The translations under genes and the position numbers were made by a program. 64,000 bases of DNA from Exilibacterium sp. (GTDB lineage: Bacteria > Pseudomonadota > Gammaproteobacteria > Pseudomonadales > Cellvibrionaceae): assembly GCA_028280195.1 (NCBI GenBank), contig JANQMH010000084.1:62001-126000 (forward strand). The letters run 5' to 3'. Within the stretch, counting starts at the first letter, position 1. Each line of letters begins with the position of its first letter. This document shows positions 44,589 through 52,881 of the stretch, one piece after another. The notes beneath the pieces were generated by a model. The model searched no databases. It worked only from the letters and a program-made list of their open reading frames with translations, and was not told where the DNA came from.

Positions 44589-45752
44589 TTACTGCTGTAA
44601 CCGGCCATTGACGGCGCGGCAAAAAATATCCGCATACTGCGCCTCGCTCAAGGCCACCGGGTTGCCCGGCGCACAGGGGTCGCGCAGGGCCAAGGCGGCG
44701 ATCTCGGCGGCGGCGTCGGCGCCCACCCCGAGCGCACCCAGGGTATCGGGAATCGCCAGTTTGTGGCGCAGCGCCAATACCCAGTTCAATACCGCCGCAA
44801 AATCGTGTTCGGGCAGCGCCAGTACGCCGGCCAGGCGGCGCATTTTATCGCCGATGGCGGTGCGGTTGGCCACCATCACATAGGGCAGCAAAATCGCATT
44901 GGTCAAACCGTGGTGGAGATTGAAGCGCGCGCCGATGGGGTGGGCGAGCGCGTGTACGGCGCCCAGGTCCTTCTGGAAGGCGGTGGCCCCCATGGTCGCC
45001 GCCGCCAGCATATCGGTGCGCGCCGCCAGATCGCTGCCGTCGGCAAAGGCCCGCGGCAGGGCGCCGGCGATCAGGCGCATGGCCTCTACGGCAATACCGT
45101 CGGCCATGGGGTGAAAGCCGGGCGCGCAGAAGGCTTCGAAATTGTGCACGAAGGCGTCGAGGCCGGTGGCGGCGGTCAGGTCCGGCGGCAGGCCCAGAGT
45201 CAGCTGCGGATCGGCGATCACCCGCGGCGGCAGCATGGCGGGGTGAAAAATCACTTTCTTGGTGCGACTGGCGCTGTGAGTAATGACCGCGGCCCGCCCG
45301 ACTTCGGAGCCGGTTCCGGCGGTGGTCGGCACCGCGATCTGCGGCGCCACGGCGGCCGCCGGGATAGTGCTCCAGTCCCCGTCGCTGCCGCCCAGCTGCC
45401 ACAGCGAAGCGCCCTGCCCGGCAATCAGCGCCAGGGTTTTACCCACATCCAGGGCGCTGCCCCCGCCGGCGCAAACAATGCCGTCACAGCCACCGCTGCG
45501 AAAGGCCTGCAGGCCGGCTTCGACATTGTGGTCGACGGGATTGCTCTGCACATCGGCGAACAGTCGGGCATCGACGCCGCAGCGGCGGCAGTTGTCCAGC
45601 ATCTCGCCGATAAAGGTCGCCGCCTGCAAACCACTGTCGGTCACCAGCAGCGGCCGCTGCATACCCAGTTGCGCACACTGTTGCGGTAAACCGGCGATGG
45701 CGCCGGCACCAAAGACGATGGTGGTGGGATAGTTCCAGGTAGTTATAGCCAC
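44589..45752 (-). CDS. Iron-containing (type III) alcohol dehydrogenase
   Basis: A 387-residue NAD(P)-dependent alcohol dehydrogenase. The GTG at 45752 (VAITTWNYPTT) is chosen because GAGG lies just upstream and family members start with this strand; longer upstream readings are not protein-like. GGSALDVGKTLA binds the cofactor, and the metal ligands lie in DAFVHNFEAF and HALAHPIGARFNLHHG. It is 20 nt after the aldehyde dehydrogenase. It probably oxidises a gamma-glutamylated alcohol to the aldehyde used by the neighbour; the substrate is not readable from sequence. Confidence 0.92.
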   Translation of the reverse strand: MAITTWNYPTTIVFGAGAIAGLPQQCAQLGMQRPLLVTDSGLQAATFIGEMLDNCRRCGVDARLFADVQSNPVDHNVEAGLQAFRSGGCDGIVCAGGGSALDVGKTLALIAGQGASLWQLGGSDGDWSTIPAAAVAPQIAVPTTAGTGSEVGRAAVITHSASRTKKVIFHPAMLPPRVIADPQLTLGLPPDLTAATGLDAFVHNFEAFCAPGFHPMADGIAVEAMRLIAGALPRAFADGSDLAARTDMLAAATMGATAFQKDLGAVHALAHPIGARFNLHHGLTNAILLPYVMVANRTAIGDKMRRLAGVLALPEHDFAAVLNWVLALRHKLAIPDTLGALGVGADAAAEIAALALRDPCAPGNPVALSEAQYADIFCRAVNGRLQQ

Positions 45753-45772
45753 GGGCCCTCGCTCGAAAAAAG

Positions 45773-47158
45773 TCAGATTTGCAAGTGATAGCTCTTGGGC
45801 CGGGTCAGCGCCTGGTAACCCCAGGCCGAGAGGCTGCAGCCGCGGCCGCTGTTTTTCATTCCGCTCCAGGCCAGCGCCGGGTCCAGATAGTCGCAGCGGT
45901 TCATAAAGAAGGTGCCGCTGTCGATGCGCTCGCCGATGGCCCGCGCCGCCGCCAGGTCGGCGCTCCACACCGAGGCGGTGAGGCCGAAGTCGCTGTCGTT
46001 CATCAGCGCCACCGCCTCATCGTCCGATGCCACCGCCTGAATGCCGATGACCGGACCGAAACTCTCTGCGGTCATCAGCTCCATACTGTGGTCGACATTG
46101 ATCAGCACCTGGGGCGCCAGGTAAGGGGTGCCGGCCGCGCTGGCCGCAAACAGCCGCTCGTCGATCAGCGCCTCTGCCCCAGCAGCCTGCGCCGCGCGTA
46201 TCTGTTCGCGCACAAAGTCGGCGGCGCGGGTATTGACCACCGGGCCAAGCGTGGTGTCGGGCGCAGTGGGGTCGCCGAGGCGGTAGCGCCGTGTCTGCTC
46301 GCAGAACGCCTGCACAAAGTCGCGATACAGCGGCCGCTGTACATAGATTCTCTCGATACCGCAGCAGCTCTGCCCGCTGTTGAAGAAAGTGCCGTCGACC
46401 AGGCCGGCCACCGCCTGCGGCAGGTCGGCATCGGCGCGCACATAGGCCGGGTCCTTGCCGCCCAGTTCCAGGGTGGCGTCGATAAAGCGCCCCCGCAGCG
46501 CCGCCTGCACACGGCGGCCGCCGCCTACCGAGCCGGTGAAACTGACGAAGTCCACCCGCGTATCGGCTACCAGCCGTTCGGCCAGGCCGTGATCAAGGTG
46601 GAGAAAGTCGAAAACGCCTTCGGGCAAACCCGCATAGGCAAACGCGGCGGCAAAGCGCTCCGCCGCCAGGGGCGTCTGGGCGGCGTGTTTCAGCACCACG
46701 GCATTGCCGGCCATCAGCGCCGGAATGATGGCATTGACGGCGGTCAGGTAGGGATAGTCCCAGGGCGCCAGCACTGCCACCAGTCCCAGCGGGCGGCGCT
46801 CGATATAGCGTTCGAAACCCGGCTTCGGCGCCGGCCGGTAGGGCTGCAGGGCCTCGCCGGCAATATCGATCATATAGCGCGCCCGCTCCTCCAAGCCCTT
46901 TATTTCACCCGGCGCCTGGCTGATCGGGCGGCCCATCTGCCAGGTGATCTCTGCGGCAATGGCATCGCCGTTATCGACCAGGTGATCCACGGCCCGATGC
47001 AATAGCTGCGCCCGAGTCTCGAGCGGCAGATGGGCCCAGTCGCGCTGGCCGGCGCGGGCGCGGTTCAGCGCGGCGTCGATCTCGGCCGGGCCGGCGAGGG
47101 GGCGCTCGGCAAAAACGCTGCCGTCGACCGGTGAGATGGTTTTTTGCAGGGCTTTCAT
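45773..47158 (-). CDS. NAD(P)-dependent aldehyde dehydrogenase
   Basis: A 461-residue member of the ALDH superfamily. ELGGKDPAYV carries the general-base Glu, and the catalytic Cys is in NSGQSCCGIERIYV. SFTGSVGGGR binds the cofactor. The length is normal; the ATG at 47158 has a weak ribosome-binding site. Located between the ligase and the alcohol dehydrogenase, it should oxidise an aldehyde intermediate to the acid, as PuuC does in the gamma-glutamyl-putrescine pathway. Confidence 0.93.
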   Translation of the reverse strand: MKALQKTISPVDGSVFAERPLAGPAEIDAALNRARAGQRDWAHLPLETRAQLLHRAVDHLVDNGDAIAAEITWQMGRPISQAPGEIKGLEERARYMIDIAGEALQPYRPAPKPGFERYIERRPLGLVAVLAPWDYPYLTAVNAIIPALMAGNAVVLKHAAQTPLAAERFAAAFAYAGLPEGVFDFLHLDHGLAERLVADTRVDFVSFTGSVGGGRRVQAALRGRFIDATLELGGKDPAYVRADADLPQAVAGLVDGTFFNSGQSCCGIERIYVQRPLYRDFVQAFCEQTRRYRLGDPTAPDTTLGPVVNTRAADFVREQIRAAQAAGAEALIDERLFAASAAGTPYLAPQVLINVDHSMELMTAESFGPVIGIQAVASDDEAVALMNDSDFGLTASVWSADLAAARAIGERIDSGTFFMNRCDYLDPALAWSGMKNSGRGCSLSAWGYQALTRPKSYHLQI

Positions 47159-47293
47159 ATTAAGAGTTTCATACTCAAGGTTTTCTTATCTAAGGGTTTC
47201 ATATACCGGGCTGCTTCATTTAATACGACTCAGCTAACAGCTCATTCCGGCCGGCCGCGGGCCCCGCCCGCGCCGGGCTGGCGCTGCCGGGCA

Positions 47294-48652
47294 TTAGATA
47301 ATTTCAAAGTAACGCTGCAATTCCCAATCGGTTACCGCCTTTCTGAATTCGCGCTCCTCCCAGATACGGGTCTGGCTGTAGTGTTCGACAAACTCGCGCC
47401 CGAACAGCGCCGCTGCCGCCGCCGAGCCCTGCAGGCGCTCGGCGGCCTGCTGCAGTGTCTGCGGCAGGCCCAGTTGCGGCGCATGGGTCTGTTCGTAGGC
47501 ATTGCCGACAACCGCCGGCGTGGGCTCGGTTTTATCCTCAATACCCCGCAGCCCCGAGGCAATGGCCGCGGCCATGGCCAGATAGGGGTTCATATCGGCG
47601 GCGGCAATGCGGTACTCCACCCGCTGCGACGGCGGGCCGCCGGGGATCACCCGCAGCGCACAGGTGCGGTTTTCAATCCCCCAGGTGGCGTCCAGCGGCG
47701 CCCACATACCCGGCACCATGCGCCGGTAACTGTTGACAGTGCCGGCCACCATGCACAGCAGTTCCGGCATCAGCCGCTGCTGGCCGCCGACGAACCAGCG
47801 CTGAATGTCCGACATGCCGTGTTCGCCGCCGGCATCGTAGAAAACATTGTCGCCGCTGCTTTTGTCGAGCAGCGATATATGTATATGGCCGGACTGGCCC
47901 GGGTATTCCGAGGACCACTTGGCCATAAAGGTGGCCATCATCTCGCGGCGCTGGGCCCAGACTTTGGTGAAGGTTTTGAACAGCGCGCCTTTGTCGGCCG
48001 CCGCCAGCGCACCGTCATAGCGCAGTGCCGCCTCGATAACGCCGGGCCCGGTTTCGGTGTGCAGGCCCTCCAGCGGCATATCCATCTGCTGGCACAATTG
48101 CAGCAGGTGGTGATAGATTTCGGCGTGCACGGAATTGCGCAATACCGAGTAGCCGAAGAAGCCCGGGGTGACATTTTTCAGGCTCTGGTAGTTTTTCTCC
48201 CGCACGCTGTGGGGCGTCTCCTGAAACAGAAAGAACTCGTATTCACAGGCCGCCTGCACCACCAGGCCCATGGCGTCGGCGCGCTGCAATACCCGCCGCA
48301 GCACGCCCCGGGGGCAGATCTGTTCGGCGGCGCCGGTAAACTCCCCCAGCACCAGCAGTGTGTTCGGCTCCAGCGGCAGCTCGCGCACCGTGTCCGGCAC
48401 CAGGCGCACCGGCGCGTCCGGGTAGGCGGTGTGCCAGCCGGTAAAATTGACATTGTCGTAGAGCTGGTCGTTGCTGTCCCAGCCCAGTACCACATCGCAA
48501 AAGCCGAAGCCTTTCTGCAGCGCGGAGAGAAATTTCTGCCGGTCGATATACTTGCCGCGCAGCACACCGTCGATATCGAATACACCGACTTTGATATAGT
48601 CGATATCGCGCTGCTCGATCAGCTCTGCAATGTCCTCAGCGGTTGCGGCCAT
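47294..48652 (-). CDS. Glutamine-synthetase-family gamma-glutamyl-amine ligase
   Basis: A 452-residue protein of the GlnA fold. The ATG at 48652 (MAATAEDIAELIEQRD) has GAGGAG six nt upstream. Recognised segments are VGVFDIDGVLRGKYI, EYEFFLFQETP, HIHISLLD, WGIENRTCALRVIPG and EYRIAAADMNPYLAMAA, the last typical of PuuA-like and GlnT-like ligases rather than housekeeping glutamine synthetase. The adenylylation-site loop of GlnA is not evident. It probably couples glutamate to an amine; with an alcohol dehydrogenase in the cluster, an amino alcohol is a candidate substrate. Confidence 0.9.
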   Translation of the reverse strand: MAATAEDIAELIEQRDIDYIKVGVFDIDGVLRGKYIDRQKFLSALQKGFGFCDVVLGWDSNDQLYDNVNFTGWHTAYPDAPVRLVPDTVRELPLEPNTLLVLGEFTGAAEQICPRGVLRRVLQRADAMGLVVQAACEYEFFLFQETPHSVREKNYQSLKNVTPGFFGYSVLRNSVHAEIYHHLLQLCQQMDMPLEGLHTETGPGVIEAALRYDGALAAADKGALFKTFTKVWAQRREMMATFMAKWSSEYPGQSGHIHISLLDKSSGDNVFYDAGGEHGMSDIQRWFVGGQQRLMPELLCMVAGTVNSYRRMVPGMWAPLDATWGIENRTCALRVIPGGPPSQRVEYRIAAADMNPYLAMAAAIASGLRGIEDKTEPTPAVVGNAYEQTHAPQLGLPQTLQQAAERLQGSAAAAALFGREFVEHYSQTRIWEEREFRKAVTDWELQRYFEII

Positions 48653-48889
48653 GGCGGTCTCCTCGTATCCTTCGCCAGATCTTACCCGCATCCGTGTCGA
48701 GGTCCAGCGAATATGAACAGCGATGGAAAGAATTATCGCCGGCAGTGAGGAATGGTGCGCCTTCCCCAGCCCCGGCACGGCCGCGAGCTAGGCCCGGGTC
48801 GACGCCGGGGCAAAGACCGCTTCCATTCACGCCATCAATATACAGCCGTTCAAGCGCCATGGCACGCCCCGGGTAAGCGATAAGTAAGC

Positions 48890-49999
48890 CTAAGCCGCGC
48901 CCGCCACAGCCGCGACCCGATCGGCAATCGCCAGCGATGCGGTCAGCCCCGGGGATTCGATCCCGAACAGATTGATCAGCCCGGCTGCACCGTGGGCGGC
49001 GGCGTCCTGAATCATGAAATCCCGCGGCCCCTGCCCGGCCGGCGCCAGCTTGGGCCGGATGCCGGTGTACCCGGGTTGCAGCCGGCCGGCATCGAGGGCC
49101 GGGTAGTAGCGCCTGATCGCCTCGACAAAAGCGGGCTTGCGGCTGTGATCGAAACTGTAATCGCGGTTCTGCTGCCACTGTACGTCCGGGCCAAAACGCA
49201 CCTGCCCCTGCATATCCAGGGTCACATGAATACCGAGGCCGGCGCCGTCGGCAAGCGGGTAGACCAGGCGCTGAAACGGCGACTTGCCACTCAGGGTAAA
49301 ATAATGTCCCTTGGCGTAATAGGCGGCGGGTACGGCCGCCGGGTCCAGACCCGCTACCGAGGCGGCGACATCCACCGCATACAGGCCCGCGCAGTTGACC
49401 ACGGTTGTGGCACTGATGCGCATGGCCTCGCGGCCGCCCACCGCCAGCTCGATGCCGTCGCCGCAGACCCGCGCCGCCGTCACCGGCGAATTACACACCA
49501 GCGTGCCGCGGCAGCGCTCCATATCCCCCAGCAGCGACAGCATCAGCGCGTGACTGTCGACGATACCCGTCGACGGCGACAGCAGTGCGCAATGCCCGCT
49601 CACCTGCGGCTCCAGTTCCCGCAACTGCGCCCGGTCGAGCCACTGCAGATCGTCGACACCGTTGCCGGCGGCGCTGTCGTAATAGGCCTGGAGCTGCGGC
49701 CGCTGGGCGGCAGCGGTCGCCACAATCACCTTGCCGAGCCGCCGGCAGGCGATGGCGCGGTCGCGGCAGTAGCGGTACAGCTGCGCTTTGCCCTGCACGC
49801 ACAGATGCGCCTTCAAAGAGCCGCCGGCATAGTAGATACCGGCATGTATCACCTCCGAGTTGCGGCTGCTGGTGCCGGTGCCAATCGCCTGCGCCGCCTC
49901 CAGCACAATCACCTCGCGGCCGCCGCGGGCCAGTGCCCTGGCACAGGCCAGCCCCACCACCCCGGCACCGATCACCACGCAATCGACGCATTCAGTCAC
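48890..49999 (-). CDS. FAD-dependent oxidoreductase, L-2-hydroxyglutarate dehydrogenase-like
   Basis: A 369-residue DAO-family flavoprotein: the FAD-binding VVIGAGVVGLACARALARGG, then TSSRNSEVIHAGIYYAGGSLKAHLCVQGK, the hallmark of the LhgO group, and a C-terminal FGIESPGLTASLAIADRVA. The start is a GTG at 49999 with GGAGG five nt upstream. It is the first gene of the gamma-glutamylation-type cluster. It either supplies 2-oxoglutarate from L-2-hydroxyglutarate or oxidises a related alpha-hydroxy or amino acid. Confidence 0.9.
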   Translation of the reverse strand: MTECVDCVVIGAGVVGLACARALARGGREVIVLEAAQAIGTGTSSRNSEVIHAGIYYAGGSLKAHLCVQGKAQLYRYCRDRAIACRRLGKVIVATAAAQRPQLQAYYDSAAGNGVDDLQWLDRAQLRELEPQVSGHCALLSPSTGIVDSHALMLSLLGDMERCRGTLVCNSPVTAARVCGDGIELAVGGREAMRISATTVVNCAGLYAVDVAASVAGLDPAAVPAAYYAKGHYFTLSGKSPFQRLVYPLADGAGLGIHVTLDMQGQVRFGPDVQWQQNRDYSFDHSRKPAFVEAIRRYYPALDAGRLQPGYTGIRPKLAPAGQGPRDFMIQDAAAHGAAGLINLFGIESPGLTASLAIADRVAAVAGAA

Positions 50000-50189
50000 A
50001 GCTACCTCCGCTCAATGCCGACTGCCCGCAACAGCTTCCACACCCCCACCACTCTATTATGCTGCCACAAGGTAAAGCACGACAGCCGCACGACTCTGCC
50101 GCTGCTCCGGCAACGGCTGGCAAATTCCCTTAGGCCTGAGGAATCAGTATACTCATTGCCTGACTTTTTGAATAACCCGATGCAGGGCA

Positions 50190-50462
50190 ATGACTGCCAA
50201 AGGCCGCCTCAATACCGCCTGGATTTTCAGCCTGCTGTTAGTGCTGGCCCCGACGACTTCGCTGGGGCATATCCATTGCGACCACATGCCGGCCAAGCAG
50301 TGTGCGGTCTGTGCCTTTGGCGATCAGACGCATATGCTCGCCGCCCCGAGCGGCCAGCCCGCCATCGACGACAAGGTTGCCGAGCGGGTACTGCCGTCCA
50401 CCGGTATCGACACCGGCGCCGGCTTAAACGCCTACCTTTCCCGCGCTCCTCCGCTCGCCTGA
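50190..50462 (+). CDS. Small exported His/Cys protein, DUF2946-like
   Basis: A 90-residue protein. A signal peptide (WIFSLLLVLAPTTSLG) precedes GHIHCDHMPAKQCAVCAFGDQTHM, with four His and three Cys in a short span, then a Pro-rich tail ending YLSRAPPLA, as often seen in small proteins next to metal TonB-dependent receptors. It precedes the ZnuD-like gene by 101 nt. It may bind or buffer zinc or copper. A family name is tentative. Confidence 0.6.
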   Translation: MTAKGRLNTAWIFSLLLVLAPTTSLGHIHCDHMPAKQCAVCAFGDQTHMLAAPSGQPAIDDKVAERVLPSTGIDTGAGLNAYLSRAPPLA

Positions 50463-50563
50463 GCGGCAAGACAAAAACCCTACTCAGTTCGTTTATTTGC
50501 ATCAGTAGGCGCGTGACCGCAAGCCGGGCACGCGCGTTTTCGTTTAGGAATCAGGAGCCAAAC

Positions 50564-52663
50564 ATGCGTTTCGCAAAAGCTATATCGCCTGTACCCGTGG
50601 TATATGCACTACCCCTTGCCTGTACACTGTTTAACGCAGTCGCCATGGCCAATACCGAGGAAAAAGCGCCGCTCAGACTCGAGCAGGTAGATGTCATAGG
50701 CCACCCGCTGTCGGCCGAGGGCCTGGCGCAGGCCACGGTGGTGCTCACCGGCGACAGGCTGGCCAGAGAGCTGCAAGCCTCGATCGGCGCCACGGTGGCG
50801 AATATACCGGGCATCCACTCGGCCTCTTTCGGCCAGGCAGTGGGCCGCCCGGTGATACACGGCCTGGGCGGGCCGCGGGTGCGGGTGATGGAAGACCGCA
50901 TCGATACCATGGATGTGTCGGTCACCAGTGCCGACCACGCCACCACCATCGAGCCGTTTATCGCCGATCGAGTGGAAATTCATAAAGGCGCCAGCACTCT
51001 GCTTTATGGCTCCGGCGCCATTGGCGGTGTGGTCGATGTACACACCGGCCGTATTCCCCACGAGGTACCGGACAAGCCGATTACCGGCCGCGCCGAGGCC
51101 CGCATCGACGACAGTGCCGATACCCAGGTCGGCGCCCTGCGCCTGGACGGCGGCGGCGGCAATTTCGCCTGGCACATCGACGCCTTCCAGCGCGATGCCG
51201 ACGACTACGAAATCCCGGGTTTTGCCGAGTCGCGGGCACTGCGCGAATTAGAGGAGGCCGAGGGCGGTGAGGAAGAAGGCGAAGAGGAAGCGCGCGATGA
51301 GCTGCCCGGCAGCGACCTCGACGTTACCGGTGGCGCCGTGGGCTTTTCATTTATCGGCGAACGCGGCTTTATCGGTCTGGCAGTCAGCCAACTGGAGGCC
51401 GAGTACGGACTCCCCGGCGGCCACGGTCACCACGAGCATGAACACGAGGGAGAACACGAGGAGGAAGGAGAGGAAGAGGAAGGCAATGCCGTCCTGGATC
51501 TGGAACAGACCCGGGTCGATCTGGAGGCGGGACTGGAGAATCCCTTTGCCGGTTTTTCCGGTCTCAATGTTCGCCTCGGCTTTAACGACTACGAACACAT
51601 TGAGCTGGAGCCCTCCAGCGAGGTGGGCGTGGAGTTTGAAAACGACGCCTGGGAGGCACGGGTCGAACTGATACACAAACAGGTGTTTGGCTGGGACGGC
51701 GCGGTCGGACTGCAGTATAGCGATCGGGAGTTCAGCGCCCTGGGCGAGGAAGCCTTTGTATCACCGGTGGACACCCAGTCGATCGGTGTGTTCTGGGTGG
51801 GCGAGCGCTCCATAGACAACTGGAATCTGGAGGCCGGCCTGCGCATCGAAACGGTGGAACAGGAAAGCTCCGATGCCAACTTGGACGATGCCGATTTCAC
51901 CAACGCCAGCGCCATGCTCGGGGCGATCATTCCGCTGGCTGAGAACTGGAGCCTGAACCTGCACGGCGGTTACTCCTCGCGCGCGCCCACCGGTGAGGAG
52001 TTGTATTCGGACGGCGCCCACCCTGCCACCCGGGTATTTGAACTCGGCGACGACCAGCTCGACGAGGAAACCGCGCTAAATGTCGCCGCCACGCTGCGCT
52101 ACAGCGGCGAGCGCTGGTTTGTCGCCGGCACGCTCTATCACACCGAATTCAGCGACTATATCTACCAGTTCAATACCGGCCTCGAACTGGATGAACTGCC
52201 GGTGTTCCAATACGCCCAGGCCGATGCCACCTTTACCGGTTTCGAGGTGGAGGCGGAGTTTATTGCCAGCGAGTGGGAGGACGGCGGTCTGACCCTCAGA
52301 GCCATGTTCGACACCGTCGAAGCCGAACTGGATATCTCCGGCAACGACAATCCGCCGCGGATTCCGCCGACCCGCTACGGCCTCGGCATTGCCGCTAACT
52401 GGGGGCTGATCAACGCCAGCCTGGATTTCACCCAGGTACAGGAACAGGACGACGTGGCCGAACTGGAGCTGCCCACTGAGGAGTACGACGATCTGCGCGC
52501 CTATGTGGGCGCCGAGTTCCCCTTCGACGAAACCACCTTGACGGTATTTCTGCAGGGTCGCAATCTCACCGACGAGGAACAGCGCAATCACGTCTCCTTC
52601 ATCAAGGACTTCGCCCCGGCGCCGGGACGCACCCTGGAAGCGGGGCTGCGGCTGACGTTTTAG
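50564..52663 (+). CDS. ZnuD-like TonB-dependent receptor with His/acidic loop
   Basis: A 699-residue receptor. The ATG at 50564 (MRFAKAISPV) has AGGAG six nt upstream; longer upstream readings are not real. The signal peptide ends near ANT, the TonB-box-like LEQVDVIGHP follows, and the plug contains PVIHGLGGPRVRVMEDRI, VTSADHATTIEP and STLLYGSGAIGGVV, typical of the ZnuD group. Loops are packed with Glu, then His: EEAEGGEEEGEEEARDE and GGHGHHEHEHEGEHEEEGE, as in zinc receptors that capture metal at the surface. The barrel ends with a terminal Phe. Zinc is the likely ligand; I did not see a clear Zur box. Confidence 0.9.
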   Translation: MRFAKAISPVPVVYALPLACTLFNAVAMANTEEKAPLRLEQVDVIGHPLSAEGLAQATVVLTGDRLARELQASIGATVANIPGIHSASFGQAVGRPVIHGLGGPRVRVMEDRIDTMDVSVTSADHATTIEPFIADRVEIHKGASTLLYGSGAIGGVVDVHTGRIPHEVPDKPITGRAEARIDDSADTQVGALRLDGGGGNFAWHIDAFQRDADDYEIPGFAESRALRELEEAEGGEEEGEEEARDELPGSDLDVTGGAVGFSFIGERGFIGLAVSQLEAEYGLPGGHGHHEHEHEGEHEEEGEEEEGNAVLDLEQTRVDLEAGLENPFAGFSGLNVRLGFNDYEHIELEPSSEVGVEFENDAWEARVELIHKQVFGWDGAVGLQYSDREFSALGEEAFVSPVDTQSIGVFWVGERSIDNWNLEAGLRIETVEQESSDANLDDADFTNASAMLGAIIPLAENWSLNLHGGYSSRAPTGEELYSDGAHPATRVFELGDDQLDEETALNVAATLRYSGERWFVAGTLYHTEFSDYIYQFNTGLELDELPVFQYAQADATFTGFEVEAEFIASEWEDGGLTLRAMFDTVEAELDISGNDNPPRIPPTRYGLGIAANWGLINASLDFTQVQEQDDVAELELPTEEYDDLRAYVGAEFPFDETTLTVFLQGRNLTDEEQRNHVSFIKDFAPAPGRTLEAGLRLTF

Positions 52664-52881
52664 CCCGAGCACAAGCGGCCGCCCGGCATGGGCGCGCCGC
52701 TTTCACCTTTGCCCGAACCCCGTAATCGCATATCCCTTCATCCACCGCCGCGCCGCGGCCGGTAGCGCTGTCGACAAGCACTACTCGAACATGTAACACT
52801 CCGCCCCGTAACAGAGCATTCATATACCTGTCATTAATAGAGACCATTAGTTAGCACAAACCATTAGGAGGTTTGACGCCC

